Below, in pieces: positions 18,605 to 27,428 of a stretch of DNA of 64,000 nt. Position numbers and translations under genes: made by a program. A model generated the notes under the pieces. The model ran no database searches. It worked only from the letters and a program-made list of their open reading frames with translations, and was not told the DNA's origin. Source of the stretch: Thalassovita aquimarina (GTDB lineage Bacteria; Pseudomonadota; Alphaproteobacteria; Rhodobacterales; Rhodobacteraceae); the NCBI RefSeq assembly GCF_018219815.1, contig NZ_JADMKU010000001.1, positions 186,001 to 250,000 on the forward strand, read 5' to 3'. Each line of letters opens with the position of its first letter. Position 1 is the stretch's first letter.

Positions 18605-20374
18605 ATGAACCGGCTGCCCAGATCCCTGTTATCCATGAAAGGCCCCCGCACGATATCGTGGCGGGTGCGCCTTGCGCTGGTGGCGCTGTTGCTGCTGGCG
18701 GTGGGGACCGTGGTGACCACCAACACGCTTCTGACCGCCCGGTTTACCGAAAACACCCGCAACCGGGCCGAGCTCAGGCTGGCGCTTTACAGCGGCAACC
18801 TTCTGTCGGAATTACGCCGCAACGCCATCGTGCCGCAGCTTCTGTCGCGCGACCCGACCTTGATCGGGGCGCTGAATTCGTCGGATTACTCCAATTCGAC
18901 CCAGCGGCTTATTTCCTTCGTCGAGGAAATAGGTGCCGCGTCGCTGATGCTGCTGGATGGTGACGGGCGGGCGGTGGCGGCGACCGATCGCAACCGGCTG
19001 GGCAGCCAGCACCGGAACGAGCCCTATTTCATCAACGCGATCCGGGCCAGCGAAACGTTGTTCACCGTGCTGCGGCGCGATACCGGCAATTACCTGTTCG
19101 CCTATACCAGGCGGATCGAGGATCAGGGCAAGACGCTGGGCGTGATCCTGGTCGAGGTCGATCTGCACAAGTTCGAACGCGCCTGGGCGGGGATTTCCGA
19201 CGCGGTTCTGGTCAGCGACAGCGAAGGCACCATCATCCTGGCCACCGAACCGCGCTGGCGCGGCCAGACCGAGCTGGAGGCGCTGGCTGTCGCGCCGCCG
19301 CAAACGGCGATCCAGCGCGCGATCAAGGCTACCGCGGATTGGACCATGGACCCTGCCGATGCCTATGTGGGTGGCCAGGCGGTGATCCGGATGGAAAGCC
19401 GTATCCCGTTCCGCGGCTGGCATATCGCCAGCTTCACCACCTATGAAAGCGTGCGCGAGAAGGTGAACGGGTTCCTGGCGCTGGAAATCATGGGATTCGC
19501 CATGCTGCTGGCGCTGGCCTTCTACGCGCTGAGCCGGAAAACGGCGCTGCGGATGATGCTGTTCCAACGTGAATCGGCGGAACTTCGCGAACTGAATGCG
19601 CGGCTGCAGCGGGAAATCGCCGAACGCGAACGGGTGCAGAAATCGCTCGACGTGGCCGAACAGACGCTGGCGCAAAGTTCGAAACTGGCCGCTCTTGGCG
19701 AAATGTCGGCCGCCGTCAGCCACGAATTGAACCAGCCGCTGGCGGCGATGAAAACCTACCTGGCCGGGGCGCGGCTTCTGCTGCGCCGCAACCGGGGCGA
19801 GGAAGCGCTGTCGAGTTTCCAGCGCATCGACGACCTGATTGAGCGGATGGGCGCGATCACCCGGCAGCTGAAAAGCTATGCCCGCAAGGGCGGTGACGCG
19901 TTTTCGCCGGTTGATCTGGGCGACGCGCTGGCCTCGGCGCTGTCGATGATGGAGCCGCAACTGAAAAGCCGTCACGTGCGCATAACGAGGGCGATGCCAT
20001 CCGAACCAGTACGGGTGATGGGGGACCGTGTGCGCATTGAACAGGTGATGGTGAACCTGCTGCGCAACGCGCTGGACGCGACCCAGTCGGTCGATGAACC
20101 CGAGATAGAGATCATCCTGGCGGGCGGCGAAACCGCCACCTTGACAGTGCGTGACAACGGACATGGGATCGAAGATCTCGATGAACTGTTCGAACCCTTC
20201 TATACCACCAAGAAACCCGGCGAGGGCGTCGGGCTTGGACTGGCCATTTCATCCGGTATCGTCAGCGACCTAGGTGGGCGGCTTCTTGCCCGTAACGCCG
20301 AGGGCGGGGGGGCTGTATTTGAGATGCAGCTTCCTATCTTAACTGGTGAGAGCGATATCGCAGCAGCGGAATAA
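18605..20374 (+). CDS. dctB: Sensor histidine kinase, DctB type
   Basis: 589 residues. Membrane spans at about 22-40 and 289-309 bracket a periplasmic double-PAS (DctB-like) sensor of about 245 residues. A coiled coil (about 318-355) leads to the H-box AAVSHELNQPLAAMK with phospho-acceptor His373, then the N box (NLLRNALDAT), G1 (DNGHGIED) and G2 (GVGLGLAIS). DctB proteins sense C4-dicarboxylates and phosphorylate DctD. The regulator gene begins five bases after the stop. No dicarboxylate transporter is in the window, so the ligand is not proven. Confidence 0.85.
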   Translation: MNRLPRSLLSMKGPRTISWRVRLALVALLLLAVGTVVTTNTLLTARFTENTRNRAELRLALYSGNLLSELRRNAIVPQLLSRDPTLIGALNSSDYSNSTQRLISFVEEIGAASLMLLDGDGRAVAATDRNRLGSQHRNEPYFINAIRASETLFTVLRRDTGNYLFAYTRRIEDQGKTLGVILVEVDLHKFERAWAGISDAVLVSDSEGTIILATEPRWRGQTELEALAVAPPQTAIQRAIKATADWTMDPADAYVGGQAVIRMESRIPFRGWHIASFTTYESVREKVNGFLALEIMGFAMLLALAFYALSRKTALRMMLFQRESAELRELNARLQREIAERERVQKSLDVAEQTLAQSSKLAALGEMSAAVSHELNQPLAAMKTYLAGARLLLRRNRGEEALSSFQRIDDLIERMGAITRQLKSYARKGGDAFSPVDLGDALASALSMMEPQLKSRHVRITRAMPSEPVRVMGDRVRIEQVMVNLLRNALDATQSVDEPEIEIILAGGETATLTVRDNGHGIEDLDELFEPFYTTKKPGEGVGLGLAISSGIVSDLGGRLLARNAEGGGAVFEMQLPILTGESDIAAAE

Positions 20375-20379
20375 AAGTT

Positions 20380-21714
20380 ATGTCGAAAGCAATGAAAATC
20401 GCCATCGTCGACGATGAGCAGGATATGCGGCAGTCGATCAGCCAGTGGCTGGCCCTGTCGGGGTACGACACCGAAACCTTCGCCAGCGCCGAGGATGCGC
20501 TGAAGGGGATCGGGCCCGATTACCCCGGTATCGTGATCACCGATATCAAGATGCCGGGTATGGACGGGATGCGCTTCCTGAAGAAACTGATGGGATCGGA
20601 CAGCGCTTTGCCGGTGATCATGATCACCGGTCATGGCGACGTGCCGATGGCGGTCGAGGCGATGCGCGTCGGGGCCTTCGATTTCCTTGAAAAGCCGTTC
20701 AACCCCGACCGGATGACCGAACTGGCGAAGAAGGCGACCAACAGCCGCCGGCTGACGCTGGACAACCGCGCCCTGCGTCGTGAACTCAGCGACGGCACCC
20801 AGATCATGAAGAAACTGATCGGCACCTCACCGGTGATGGAACGGCTGCGCGAAGATATCCTCGATCTTGGCCAAGCCGACGGTCACGTGCTGATCGACGG
20901 CGAAACCGGCACCGGCAAGACTCTGGTGGCGCATGCGCTGCACGCGGTGGGTGCGCGGGCGGGCAAGAAATTCGTGCTGCTGTCCTGCGCCGCTTGGGAC
21001 GAGGATGCGCTGGCCAAGCGGCTGTTCGGCCCGATGCAGCCCGAGGATACCCAGTTGCCCGCGGTCGAGGAAGCCCGCGGCGGAACCTTGGTGCTGGAAG
21101 ATATCGAGGCGCTTTCGGACAGCCTTCAGGCGCGTCTCTTGAGTTTCATAAACGATCAGGGCACGCCGGCGGAAACCCGGATCGTGGCGATCTGCAACAT
21201 GCAGGAACAGAACCGGACCTGCGAAGATGCCATGCGCTCCGACCTGTTCTATCGCCTCGCCTCGCTGCGGATCACCCTGCCGCCGCTGCGTCAGCGTGGT
21301 GAGGACATCCTGACGCTGTTTTCACATCTCGTCGAACAGTTCGCCGAGGAATATGGCTGCGACGCGCCGCAGGTTTCGGCGCAGGAAGCCGCCCAGTTGC
21401 TGCAGGCGCCCTGGCCGGGCAATGTGCGTCAGTTGATCAACCTTGCCGAGCGGGCGGTGCTGCAATCGCGCCGGGGCAGCGGCACCATCGCGTCGCTCCT
21501 GATGTCGGATCACGAGGACATGCAGCCGGTGATGACCACCGAAGGCAAACCGTTGAAGGAATATGTCGAAGCGTTTGAACGCATGCTGATCGACAACACG
21601 ATGCGCCGTCACAAGGGATCGATCGTCAACGTGATGGAGGAACTTTGCCTGCCGCGCCGGACGCTGAACGAAAAGATGGCGAAATACGGATTGCAGCGGG
21701 CCGATTACCTCTGA
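20380..21714 (+). CDS. dctD: DctD-type response regulator lacking the GAFTGA loop
   Basis: 444 residues. Receiver domain with acidic pocket D11-D12, phospho-acceptor D55 (ITDIKMPG) and K105. AAA+ domain with Walker A GETGTGKT (174-181), R-finger region RSDLFYRL, PPLRQRGEDIL and the WPGNVRQL motif, then a Fis-type helix-turn-helix (GSIVNVMEELCLPRRTLNEK). The sigma54-contact GAFTGA motif is missing: only 16 residues separate LFG (215-217) from GGTL (234), and Walker B reads LVLEDI instead of LFLDEI. The protein may therefore not activate sigma54 and could act on sigma70 promoters, as reported for NtrC of Rhodobacter capsulatus. Confidence 0.85.
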   Translation: MSKAMKIAIVDDEQDMRQSISQWLALSGYDTETFASAEDALKGIGPDYPGIVITDIKMPGMDGMRFLKKLMGSDSALPVIMITGHGDVPMAVEAMRVGAFDFLEKPFNPDRMTELAKKATNSRRLTLDNRALRRELSDGTQIMKKLIGTSPVMERLREDILDLGQADGHVLIDGETGTGKTLVAHALHAVGARAGKKFVLLSCAAWDEDALAKRLFGPMQPEDTQLPAVEEARGGTLVLEDIEALSDSLQARLLSFINDQGTPAETRIVAICNMQEQNRTCEDAMRSDLFYRLASLRITLPPLRQRGEDILTLFSHLVEQFAEEYGCDAPQVSAQEAAQLLQAPWPGNVRQLINLAERAVLQSRRGSGTIASLLMSDHEDMQPVMTTEGKPLKEYVEAFERMLIDNTMRRHKGSIVNVMEELCLPRRTLNEKMAKYGLQRADYL

Positions 21715-22379
21715 CCCCGCCTGCCTGCGGGGCGATCGGTTCCGCAGGGCGGGGCGCGCTGCCGCGCGCGGGTGAAATTTAGCATTTCTGAAAAATGCTA
21801 ATGAAACGCTCCTGTCCCGCCGGGAGGTCTAAGGGCAGGGGCCGAGGCCCCGGTTTTCTTCCAGCAAACACGCGGTTTCCGAGCGTTGAATTCGCGGCGG
21901 CGCAAGCGTGCGCAGTCACCCGGCTTCGGCGGCGCCAAGGCAACCTGTGCTCGACTTGTGGATAAAGTTGCATTTTCCTTATTGTAATTTCGCCCTTGCA
22001 GGCTTTATGTTCATAAAACGGCGACAGGCGTAGACCGCCCGCCGCATGAGTTTCGCTGATCCAGTACCACGAGGATTTGGATCCCGCCGTCCTGGACAGA
22101 CCGATTGAGCCCTGATCGATAAGAAAGACAGGGTTGTTGAGACCGCCGACCGGTCGCCGAAAGGCGCTGGCGGCCATGAACGGGCGCTCTGAGACCGGCC
22201 ACAAGCCGTCAGATGCGTCGGAGAAGAAACGCGATGAGGCGCGCAAGACCTATGAGTTGTAGTGCAGGGGCTGATGACAGTCGCACCTGCCGCGCGTCCG
22301 CATTCGCCCCTAACAGACATCTGCCGCAACGCCCCCGCCCACCGGGTCAGGGGGCTTTGCCGCGATGCAGACGGACACA
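21715..22379 (+). promoter_or_regulatory. Long leader/promoter region of rne
   Basis: 665 bases without a family-recognised gene. It contains a 7-bp hairpin AGCATTT / AAATGCT at 21781-21799 just past the regulator gene, a GC hairpin GCCCCC / GGGGGC at 22331-22355 ending 24 bases before the rne start, and a short open frame (22176-22262). RNase E genes are often autoregulated through structured leaders in other bacteria; whether this is the case here is inference. Minus-strand open frames in the region look like noise. Confidence 0.45.
22176..22262 (+). CDS. Possible leader peptide of 28 residues upstream of rne
   Basis: ATG to TAG frame encoding MNGRSETGHKPSDASEKK and ten more residues, rich in charged residues like bacterial coding sequence rather than random GC-rich frames. 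No strong Shine-Dalgarno is seen (GGCGGCC precedes the ATG). It lies 118 bases before rne on the same strand. It could be a small protein, a regulatory uORF or chance. Confidence 0.25.
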   Translation: MNGRSETGHKPSDASEKKRDEARKTYEL

Positions 22380-25259
22380 ATGGCAAAGAAAATGCTCATC
22401 GACGCCACCCACGCGGAAGAGACCCGCGTCGTGGTGGTTGACGGAAACAAGGTCGAAGAATTCGATTTTGAATCCGAGAACAAGCGCCAGCTCGCTGGCA
22501 ATATCTATCTCGCAAAGGTAACACGGGTCGAACCGTCGCTTCAGGCGGCCTTCGTCGATTATGGCGGCAACCGCCACGGCTTCCTTGCGTTCTCGGAAAT
22601 CCATCCCGACTACTATCAGATTCCGGTCGCCGACCGCGAAGCCCTGATGGCGGAAGAACGCGCCTATGCCGAAGCCCAGAAGGCCGAGGAAGAGGAAGAG
22701 GAAAAGAAACCGCGGCGCCGGTCGCGATCCCGGTCCAAGGCTGAGGCCACCAAGTCGAAAGACGCCACCGCGGTGAAAGAGGTCGAGAAGACCGAGGCCG
22801 ACAAGGCTGAAATCGCCGGGATGGAAACTATCGACCTTGACGACGATCAGGTGCCCGAAGGATCCTCTCCGATGGAAACCGTGGCCGAAACGCCGGTTGA
22901 AGAACCGGTGGATGACGCGCAGGACACACCTGCTGCGGCGGGCGAAGGGGCCGAGGCGGAAACCGCCGAAGCGCTGGTAGCAGTCGCCGAACCGGCAACC
23001 CCGGCCGATGAAAGCCCTGCAGAGGAAGCTGAAAAGGCTTCCGCTGGCGGGGAAGATAAAGGCGACGAAGAAGCTGCGGTCGAGGACAAAGAAGACGATA
23101 ACGGCACCGAGGACGAATCCGAGGAAGAAACCGCGCTCGACGCGGCGGCCAAGGATGAAACCATCGAATCCGTTGCCGAGGAAGACGACAGCGAAGACAT
23201 CCGTCCGCGCCGCAAACCGCGTCCGCGCCGCTACAAGATCCAGGAAGTCATCAAGGTCCGTCAAATCCTGCTGGTGCAGGTCGTCAAGGAAGAACGCGGC
23301 AACAAGGGTGCCGCGCTGACCACCTACCTGTCGCTGGCGGGCCGGTACTGCGTGCTGATGCCCAACACCGCCCGTGGCGGTGGCATCAGCCGCAAGATCA
23401 CCAATGCCGCCGACCGTAAGAAGCTGAAGGATATCGCAACCGGTCTGGACGTGCCGCAGGGCGCGGGGTTGATCGTGCGTACTGCCGGGGCCAAGCGGAC
23501 CAAATCGGAAATCAAGCGTGACTACGAATACCTGCAGCGGCTGTGGGAACAGATCCGCGAACTGACGCTGAAATCCATCGCGCCGGCCAAGATCTATGAA
23601 GAAGGCGACCTGATCAAACGCTCGATCCGCGATCTTTACAGCCGCGATATCGACGAGGTTCTGGTCGAAGGCGAACGCGGTTACCGCATCGCCAAGGACT
23701 TCATGAAAATGATCATGCCGTCCCACGCCAAGAACGTGAAGCAGTACGCCGATCCGATGCCGCTTTTTGCGCGGTTCCAGGTGGAAAGCTATCTCAGTTC
23801 GATGTTCAACCCGACGGTTCAGTTGCGTTCGGGCGGCTACATCGTCATCGGTGTGACCGAAGCTCTGGTCGCCATCGACGTCAACTCGGGACGGGCCACC
23901 AAGGAAGGCTCGATCGAGGAGACCGCTCTCAAGACCAATCTCGAGGCGGCCGAGGAAGTCGCCCGCCAACTGCGCCTGCGCGACCTTGCCGGCCTGATCG
24001 TGATCGACTTCATCGACATGGATGAACGCCGCAACAACAACGCGGTCGAAAAGCGGATGAAGGATGCTCTGAAATCCGACCGTGCCCGCATCCAGGTGGG
24101 CCGGATTTCGGGCTTCGGCCTGATGGAGATGAGCCGTCAGCGTCTGCGCCCCGGCATGATCGAGGCGACGACACAGCCCTGTCCGTCCTGTCACGGCACC
24201 GGCCTGATCCGGTCCGACGACAACCTGGCGCTGTCGATCCTGCGCCAGATCGAGGAAGAGGGCGTGCGGCGCCGGTCGCGCGAAGTGCTGGTGAAATGCC
24301 CGATCAGCGTGGCCAATTTCATCATGAACCAGAAGCGTGAACACGTCGCGCAGATCGAGGCCCGCTATGGCCTGTCGGTGCGGGTTGAAGGCGACGTTCA
24401 CCTGATCAGCCCCGATTTCACGCTCGAGAAGTTCAAGACCGCGACCCGTGTCGTGGCCGAGCCTGAAACCCCGGTGGTGTCGGTTGACACCTCGTTGATG
24501 GACAATATCGACGAGGAAGCCGAGGCAGAAGCAGCGTCCGAGGCGGCTGCCGCGCAGCCCGAGACCGGGGAAGAGGAGGCGAAGCCCAAGAAGCGTCGTC
24601 GTCGGCGCCGTCGCCGGAAGTCGAATGGCGACCAGAACGGCGAACAGCAGGAACAGGAAGCGGTGTCGGAAGACCATGGCGCCCAAGCTGAGCCGCAAGC
24701 TGAAAGCGCAGGCGAAGCCGAAGCGCAAGCTGAACCCGAAGGCGAAGCCGAAGCCAAGCCCGATGTCACCGAGGGCGCGGAAGGGGCGGAAGAACAGAAA
24801 CCCAAGCGCCGCCGGTCGCGGTCGCGCCGCAAGAAGAAGACCGACGAGGCCGAAACCGGGGCGGAAGCTGCCGAACAGGAAGAGGCCGCAAAGCCGGAGG
24901 CCGCCGAAGCTGTACCGGTGACCAAGACCGAAGCCAAAGCCCCGACGGAGGCACCGGCCGCCGAACCGGCGCCGGAAGAGGCCACCGAAGAAATGGCACC
25001 GGAAGAGGCTGCCGAAGAATCGGTCGCGGAAGAAAAAACCGCGGAACCCGTCGAAGCGGAAGCCGTTGCGGAAGAACCTGCCGTGCCCGAAGCGCAGGCA
25101 GAGGCCGAAGCGGAGGAAAGCGCCGAGCCGGAGACTGTGCCAGAATCCGCGACCGAGCCCGCAAAACAGCCTGAACCGGTTGGTGCGGAAGAACCCGCGC
25201 CGAAGGCCGAAGACAAACCCGCCAAGCCGAAGAAACGGGGTTGGTGGTCGCTGGGCTAA
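22380..25259 (+). CDS. rne: Ribonuclease E
   Basis: 959 residues from MAKKMLIDATHAEETR, the usual alphaproteobacterial start; an ATG five codons upstream is the alternative. RNase E is the essential endonuclease of mRNA decay and rRNA/tRNA maturation and scaffold of the degradosome. An S1 domain is split by an acidic insert (about residues 100-275), as in relatives. The DNase I-like catalytic region carries VAIDVNSGRAT and FIDMDERRNN (about 498-550), and the zinc-link cysteines C601-PS-C604 are followed by HGTG. The C-terminal 250 residues alternate acidic and arginine-rich blocks (RRRRRRRR), likely disordered and RNA/partner binding, and end in GWWSLG. A strong terminator follows. Confidence 0.97.
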   Translation: MAKKMLIDATHAEETRVVVVDGNKVEEFDFESENKRQLAGNIYLAKVTRVEPSLQAAFVDYGGNRHGFLAFSEIHPDYYQIPVADREALMAEERAYAEAQKAEEEEEEKKPRRRSRSRSKAEATKSKDATAVKEVEKTEADKAEIAGMETIDLDDDQVPEGSSPMETVAETPVEEPVDDAQDTPAAAGEGAEAETAEALVAVAEPATPADESPAEEAEKASAGGEDKGDEEAAVEDKEDDNGTEDESEEETALDAAAKDETIESVAEEDDSEDIRPRRKPRPRRYKIQEVIKVRQILLVQVVKEERGNKGAALTTYLSLAGRYCVLMPNTARGGGISRKITNAADRKKLKDIATGLDVPQGAGLIVRTAGAKRTKSEIKRDYEYLQRLWEQIRELTLKSIAPAKIYEEGDLIKRSIRDLYSRDIDEVLVEGERGYRIAKDFMKMIMPSHAKNVKQYADPMPLFARFQVESYLSSMFNPTVQLRSGGYIVIGVTEALVAIDVNSGRATKEGSIEETALKTNLEAAEEVARQLRLRDLAGLIVIDFIDMDERRNNNAVEKRMKDALKSDRARIQVGRISGFGLMEMSRQRLRPGMIEATTQPCPSCHGTGLIRSDDNLALSILRQIEEEGVRRRSREVLVKCPISVANFIMNQKREHVAQIEARYGLSVRVEGDVHLISPDFTLEKFKTATRVVAEPETPVVSVDTSLMDNIDEEAEAEAASEAAAAQPETGEEEAKPKKRRRRRRRRKSNGDQNGEQQEQEAVSEDHGAQAEPQAESAGEAEAQAEPEGEAEAKPDVTEGAEGAEEQKPKRRRSRSRRKKKTDEAETGAEAAEQEEAAKPEAAEAVPVTKTEAKAPTEAPAAEPAPEEATEEMAPEEAAEESVAEEKTAEPVEAEAVAEEPAVPEAQAEAEAEESAEPETVPESATEPAKQPEPVGAEEPAPKAEDKPAKPKKRGWWSLG

Positions 25260-25283
25260 ACGCCGGGACATTCGAAAAAACAG

Positions 25284-25314
25284 AACGCCGCGCGGATTTC
25301 GCGCGGCGTTTTTC
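25284..25314 (+). terminator. Intrinsic terminator of rne
   Basis: Perfect 11-bp stem AACGCCGCGCG / CGCGCGGCGTT around loop GATTT, followed by TTTC. It starts 24 bases after the stop codon. Confidence 0.9.
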
Positions 25315-25415
25315 ATTGCCTTTCCAGACCGTCCCTTCGATTGTTTCCGCCCAACCACAAGTTTGTGACAAACCGTCAAGTGACGCCGTCTTTCCAATCG
25401 CTTATGTCTGGTCTC

Positions 25416-26168
25416 ATGTTCGGAATCGAAATCATAGACGCGGGATTGCTGCCCGCACTGTTCGTGGCGCTGACGGCGGGAATCATTTCCTTTCTCAGCC
25501 CCTGTGTGTTGCCAATCGTGCCACCGTACCTGGCCTATATGAGCGGCGTGTCCCTTGGCGAATTGTCCGAGGGCAATGCCAGCCGGAACAAGGCGCTGGT
25601 GCCGGCGATCAGCTTCGTGCTGGGTCTGTCGACGGTGTTCCTGTTCCTCGGATTCACCGCCTCTGCGATTGGGACGCTGTTTCTCAGCTACCAGGACTGG
25701 TTCAACACCATCGCCGGTATCCTCGTCATGATTTTCGGCGCGCATTTCATCGGTGTCTACCGGATCGGGTTCCTCAATCGCGAAGCGCGGATCGATGCGG
25801 GTGATCGCGGCGGGTCGTCCTTCGGCGCGTATGTGCTGGGACTGGCCTTCGCTTTCGGCTGGACCCCTTGTATCGGGCCGCAGCTGGGCGCGATCCTGTC
25901 GCTTGCCGCCTCCGAGGCTTCGGTGGCGCGCGGAACGCTTCTGCTGGCGGTTTATGCCGTCGGTCTGGGTGTGCCCTTCATTCTGGTCGCGGCCTTCCTG
26001 CCGCGCCTGACCGGGGTGATGGGGTGGATGAAACGCCACATGGAACAGATCGAACGGATCATGGGCCTGCTGTTGTGGACCATCGGGTTGCTGATGCTGA
26101 CGGGCGGTTTTTCGGCCTTTTCCTATTGGCTGCTGGAAACCTTCCCCTCGCTGGCCCTGCTTGGATAA
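25416..26168 (+). CDS. ccdA: CcdA-family thiol-disulfide transport protein
   Basis: 250 residues, about six membrane spans. The paired redox cysteines are in FLSPCVLPIVPPYLAY and FGWTPCIGPQLG, both in the CcdA/DsbD pattern; they pass electrons from cytoplasmic thioredoxin to the periplasm for cytochrome c assembly. The start MFGIEIIDAGLLPA resembles family members; ATG 25404, four codons earlier, is equally possible because neither has a clear ribosome binding site. No other cytochrome c biogenesis gene is nearby. Confidence 0.9.
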   Translation: MFGIEIIDAGLLPALFVALTAGIISFLSPCVLPIVPPYLAYMSGVSLGELSEGNASRNKALVPAISFVLGLSTVFLFLGFTASAIGTLFLSYQDWFNTIAGILVMIFGAHFIGVYRIGFLNREARIDAGDRGGSSFGAYVLGLAFAFGWTPCIGPQLGAILSLAASEASVARGTLLLAVYAVGLGVPFILVAAFLPRLTGVMGWMKRHMEQIERIMGLLLWTIGLLMLTGGFSAFSYWLLETFPSLALLG

Positions 26169-26210
26169 AACCCTGTTCCTGCCTCAAATCTGCGCTAATC
26201 TGCGTCGTAG

Positions 26211-27428
26211 ATGACGGGCATGAGCAGCAGAGCAGCGACATATGTGAAACGGCGCCGGGTGTTTTACATCCCCGGCTACGACCCGATTCATCCGCGCCGC
26301 TACCGCGAACTTTACCGCAAGGAATCCGCCCGCCAGGCCGAAATTTCCGGCTACGATATCGGGTTGAAGCCCAAGGCCACAAAGGGTCCCTATGGATGGC
26401 ACGTCGCGGCGTCGATAAACGGGCAGGCGGTCGAGACCGATGTCGAGGTGCTCTACTGGGCCGATATCGTCCGCGACAGCATGGATCAGGGGATCGTGTC
26501 GACCTACCTGCAGCTTGTCCGCACCGCCTGGGGCTATATCGGGTCCGGCGCGTTGTGGCGACTGATGCGGCTGCGCAAGGGGCCGGTGATTGCTGCGCTT
26601 TATCCGGTCGTCTTCTTGTTGGTGCAATTGGGGCTGGCGCTGTGTGTCGCCTGGGCGATCGGGCGCGCTTTGGCGCTGATCCATCCATGGGCGGCCTGGG
26701 CGGGGCTGGCAGCGGTGCCGTTTGTCCTGAACTGGTTTCGCAAGCAGGATAACAAGTTCTTCGCCTACTACCTGATGCACGATTACGCCTATTCGGCCCG
26801 GTCCAAGGGCGCCAACCCGCCGGAACTCGAGGCGCGGATGGCCGAATTCACCGATATCATCGCCGAGGCGCTGAACATCGACGCCGACGAGGTTCTGGTC
26901 GTCGGTCATTCGTCGGGCGCCCATCTGGCGGTGTCGATCCTGTCGGACCTGATCCGGCAGGGCCGGGTGCCCGCCGATGGCCCGGCGCTGAACTTCATCA
27001 GCCTCGGGCAGGTGGTTCCGATGGTGTCCTTCCTGCCCAAAGCGGAGCGGCTGCGCGACGACCTTCGCTTTCTGTCGGAACGCGACGAACTGTTCTGGCT
27101 CGACGTGACCGCGCCGGGCGACGGCTGCGCCTTCGCGCTGTGCGATCCAGTGCATGTATCGGGCGTGGCGACGGAAAATTCGCGCTGGCCTTTGGTCATT
27201 TCGGCGGCCTTCACCCAGACGCTCAGCCCGGCGCGCTGGAAGGAACTGCGCTGGCGCTTCTTCCGGCTGCATTTCCAGTATCTCTGCGCCTTCGACCGGC
27301 CCAATGATTACGATTATTTCCAGATCACCGCCGGGCCGTTGACCCTGTCGGACCGCTTCGCTGGGCGGCAGCCATCGAAGTCGAGGATCGAAGCGCCGGT
27401 CAACAAGTTCACCTCGGTGTCGCCATGA
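26211..27428 (+). CDS. Membrane-associated alpha/beta hydrolase-like protein
   Basis: 405 residues. Begins VFYIPGYDPIHPRRYRELYR, a beta-strand with an oxyanion-type loop as in alpha/beta hydrolases. Two membrane-spanning helices lie at about 122-147 and 150-172. The nucleophile elbow V-V-GHSSG-AH puts Ser234 in a GxSxG motif; acid and histidine partners are less clear (CDPVHVSG is a candidate). Function is unknown: a lipase or esterase is the plain reading. The stop overlaps the start of the cytochrome P450 gene by four bases, so the two are coupled and may act on the same lipid-like substrate. Confidence 0.7.
   Translation: MTGMSSRAATYVKRRRVFYIPGYDPIHPRRYRELYRKESARQAEISGYDIGLKPKATKGPYGWHVAASINGQAVETDVEVLYWADIVRDSMDQGIVSTYLQLVRTAWGYIGSGALWRLMRLRKGPVIAALYPVVFLLVQLGLALCVAWAIGRALALIHPWAAWAGLAAVPFVLNWFRKQDNKFFAYYLMHDYAYSARSKGANPPELEARMAEFTDIIAEALNIDADEVLVVGHSSGAHLAVSILSDLIRQGRVPADGPALNFISLGQVVPMVSFLPKAERLRDDLRFLSERDELFWLDVTAPGDGCAFALCDPVHVSGVATENSRWPLVISAAFTQTLSPARWKELRWRFFRLHFQYLCAFDRPNDYDYFQITAGPLTLSDRFAGRQPSKSRIEAPVNKFTSVSP

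Noticed and set aside
22347-26039. A 1230-codon open frame antisense to rne and ccdA
   Set aside because: It is the mirror of Glu/Ala/Arg-rich codons in rne; its translation is Arg/His/Phe-rich low-complexity sequence with no motif, while the plus strand encodes clear RNase E.
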